DNA of 18,032 nt from Goniomonas avonlea. Its lineage: Eukaryota; Cryptophyceae; Goniomonadida; Goniomonadaceae. Numbering within the stretch: the stretch's first letter is position 1; every line of letters starts with the position of its first letter. Of this stretch, positions 17,912-18,032 are shown piece after piece. A model generated the notes under the pieces. The model was given only the letters and a program-made list of their open reading frames with translations, had not been told where the DNA came from and searched no databases. The stretch spans positions 1 through 18,032 of the forward strand of contig QUTJ01031767.1 of the NCBI GenBank assembly GCA_003573635.1. The letters run 5' to 3'. Position numbers and translations under genes: made by a program.

Positions 17912-18032
17912 ATGGGGTCTGCGGCCGCTCAGCGGTTCCTGAATGGCTTGAATCTCTCTCTCTCCTCTCTTCCTTCTCTTCTCTTCTCTCTTATGCCTTC
18001 AGGCAGGCCCTCATGGGTCTGTGGCCGCTCAG
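17912..18032 (+). mobile_element. Further truncated copies of the SINE-like tail
   Basis: GGTCTGCGGCCGCTCAGCGGTTCCTG, shortened here to its key parts GGCCGCTCAGCGG and GGCTTGAATCTCTC, repeats the tail of the element at 17717-17911 with changes. The last 20 bases of the window (ATGGGTCTGTGGCCGCTCAG) begin yet another copy that runs off the edge. Confidence 0.65.

Overview
This is nuclear DNA from an intron-rich eukaryote, most likely a protist. The evidence is spliceosomal GT–AG introns of 43 to about 990 nt, often with GTGCGT or GTGAGT donors, a tRNA gene with internal Pol III boxes and a T-run terminator, tRNA-derived SINE-like repeats, and abundant microsatellites. I cannot name the species. 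Two tandem CCCTAAA units in an intron are only a faint hint of a plant/alga-type telomere repeat. Scattered single N bases sit inside tandem repeats and mark uncertain assembly.

Layout. (1) Positions 1-12945, minus strand: one large gene of at least 28 exons, which I rebuilt exon by exon by matching splice phases. It encodes a signalling NTPase-like protein of the NWD1 type: an N-terminal DUF4062-like domain, a helical segment, a NACHT/STAND module, a helical linker, and a C-terminal WD40 propeller of at least ten blades that runs off the left edge. A tRNA-Leu(AAG) gene sits on the opposite strand inside its last complete intron. (2) Positions 12946-13170: a short shared upstream region between divergent genes. 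(3) Positions 13171-15709, plus strand: a complete 11-exon gene for phosphatidate cytidylyltransferase (CDP-diacylglycerol synthase), 482 aa, with a perfect family signature. (4) Positions 15948-16925, minus strand: a gene converging on it, encoding an AN1-like zinc finger followed by a PDZ domain; its 5' end is unresolved. (5) From about 17466 to the right edge: tRNA-derived SINE-like copies with CT-dinucleotide tails.

Main points for follow-up. The NACHT module has a clear Walker B strand, but I find no Walker A P-loop in any frame of the intron where it should lie. The WD40 part holds one in-frame TAG in an otherwise perfect exon. Several introns carry tandem duplications that copy the 3' splice region of the neighbouring exon, twice with the AG destroyed in the spare copy. 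A 72-bp repeat next to one exon stays in the coding frame. The genes have no evident shared pathway: the lipid enzyme is housekeeping, and the NACHT-WD40 protein and the PDZ protein look like signalling or scaffold proteins.
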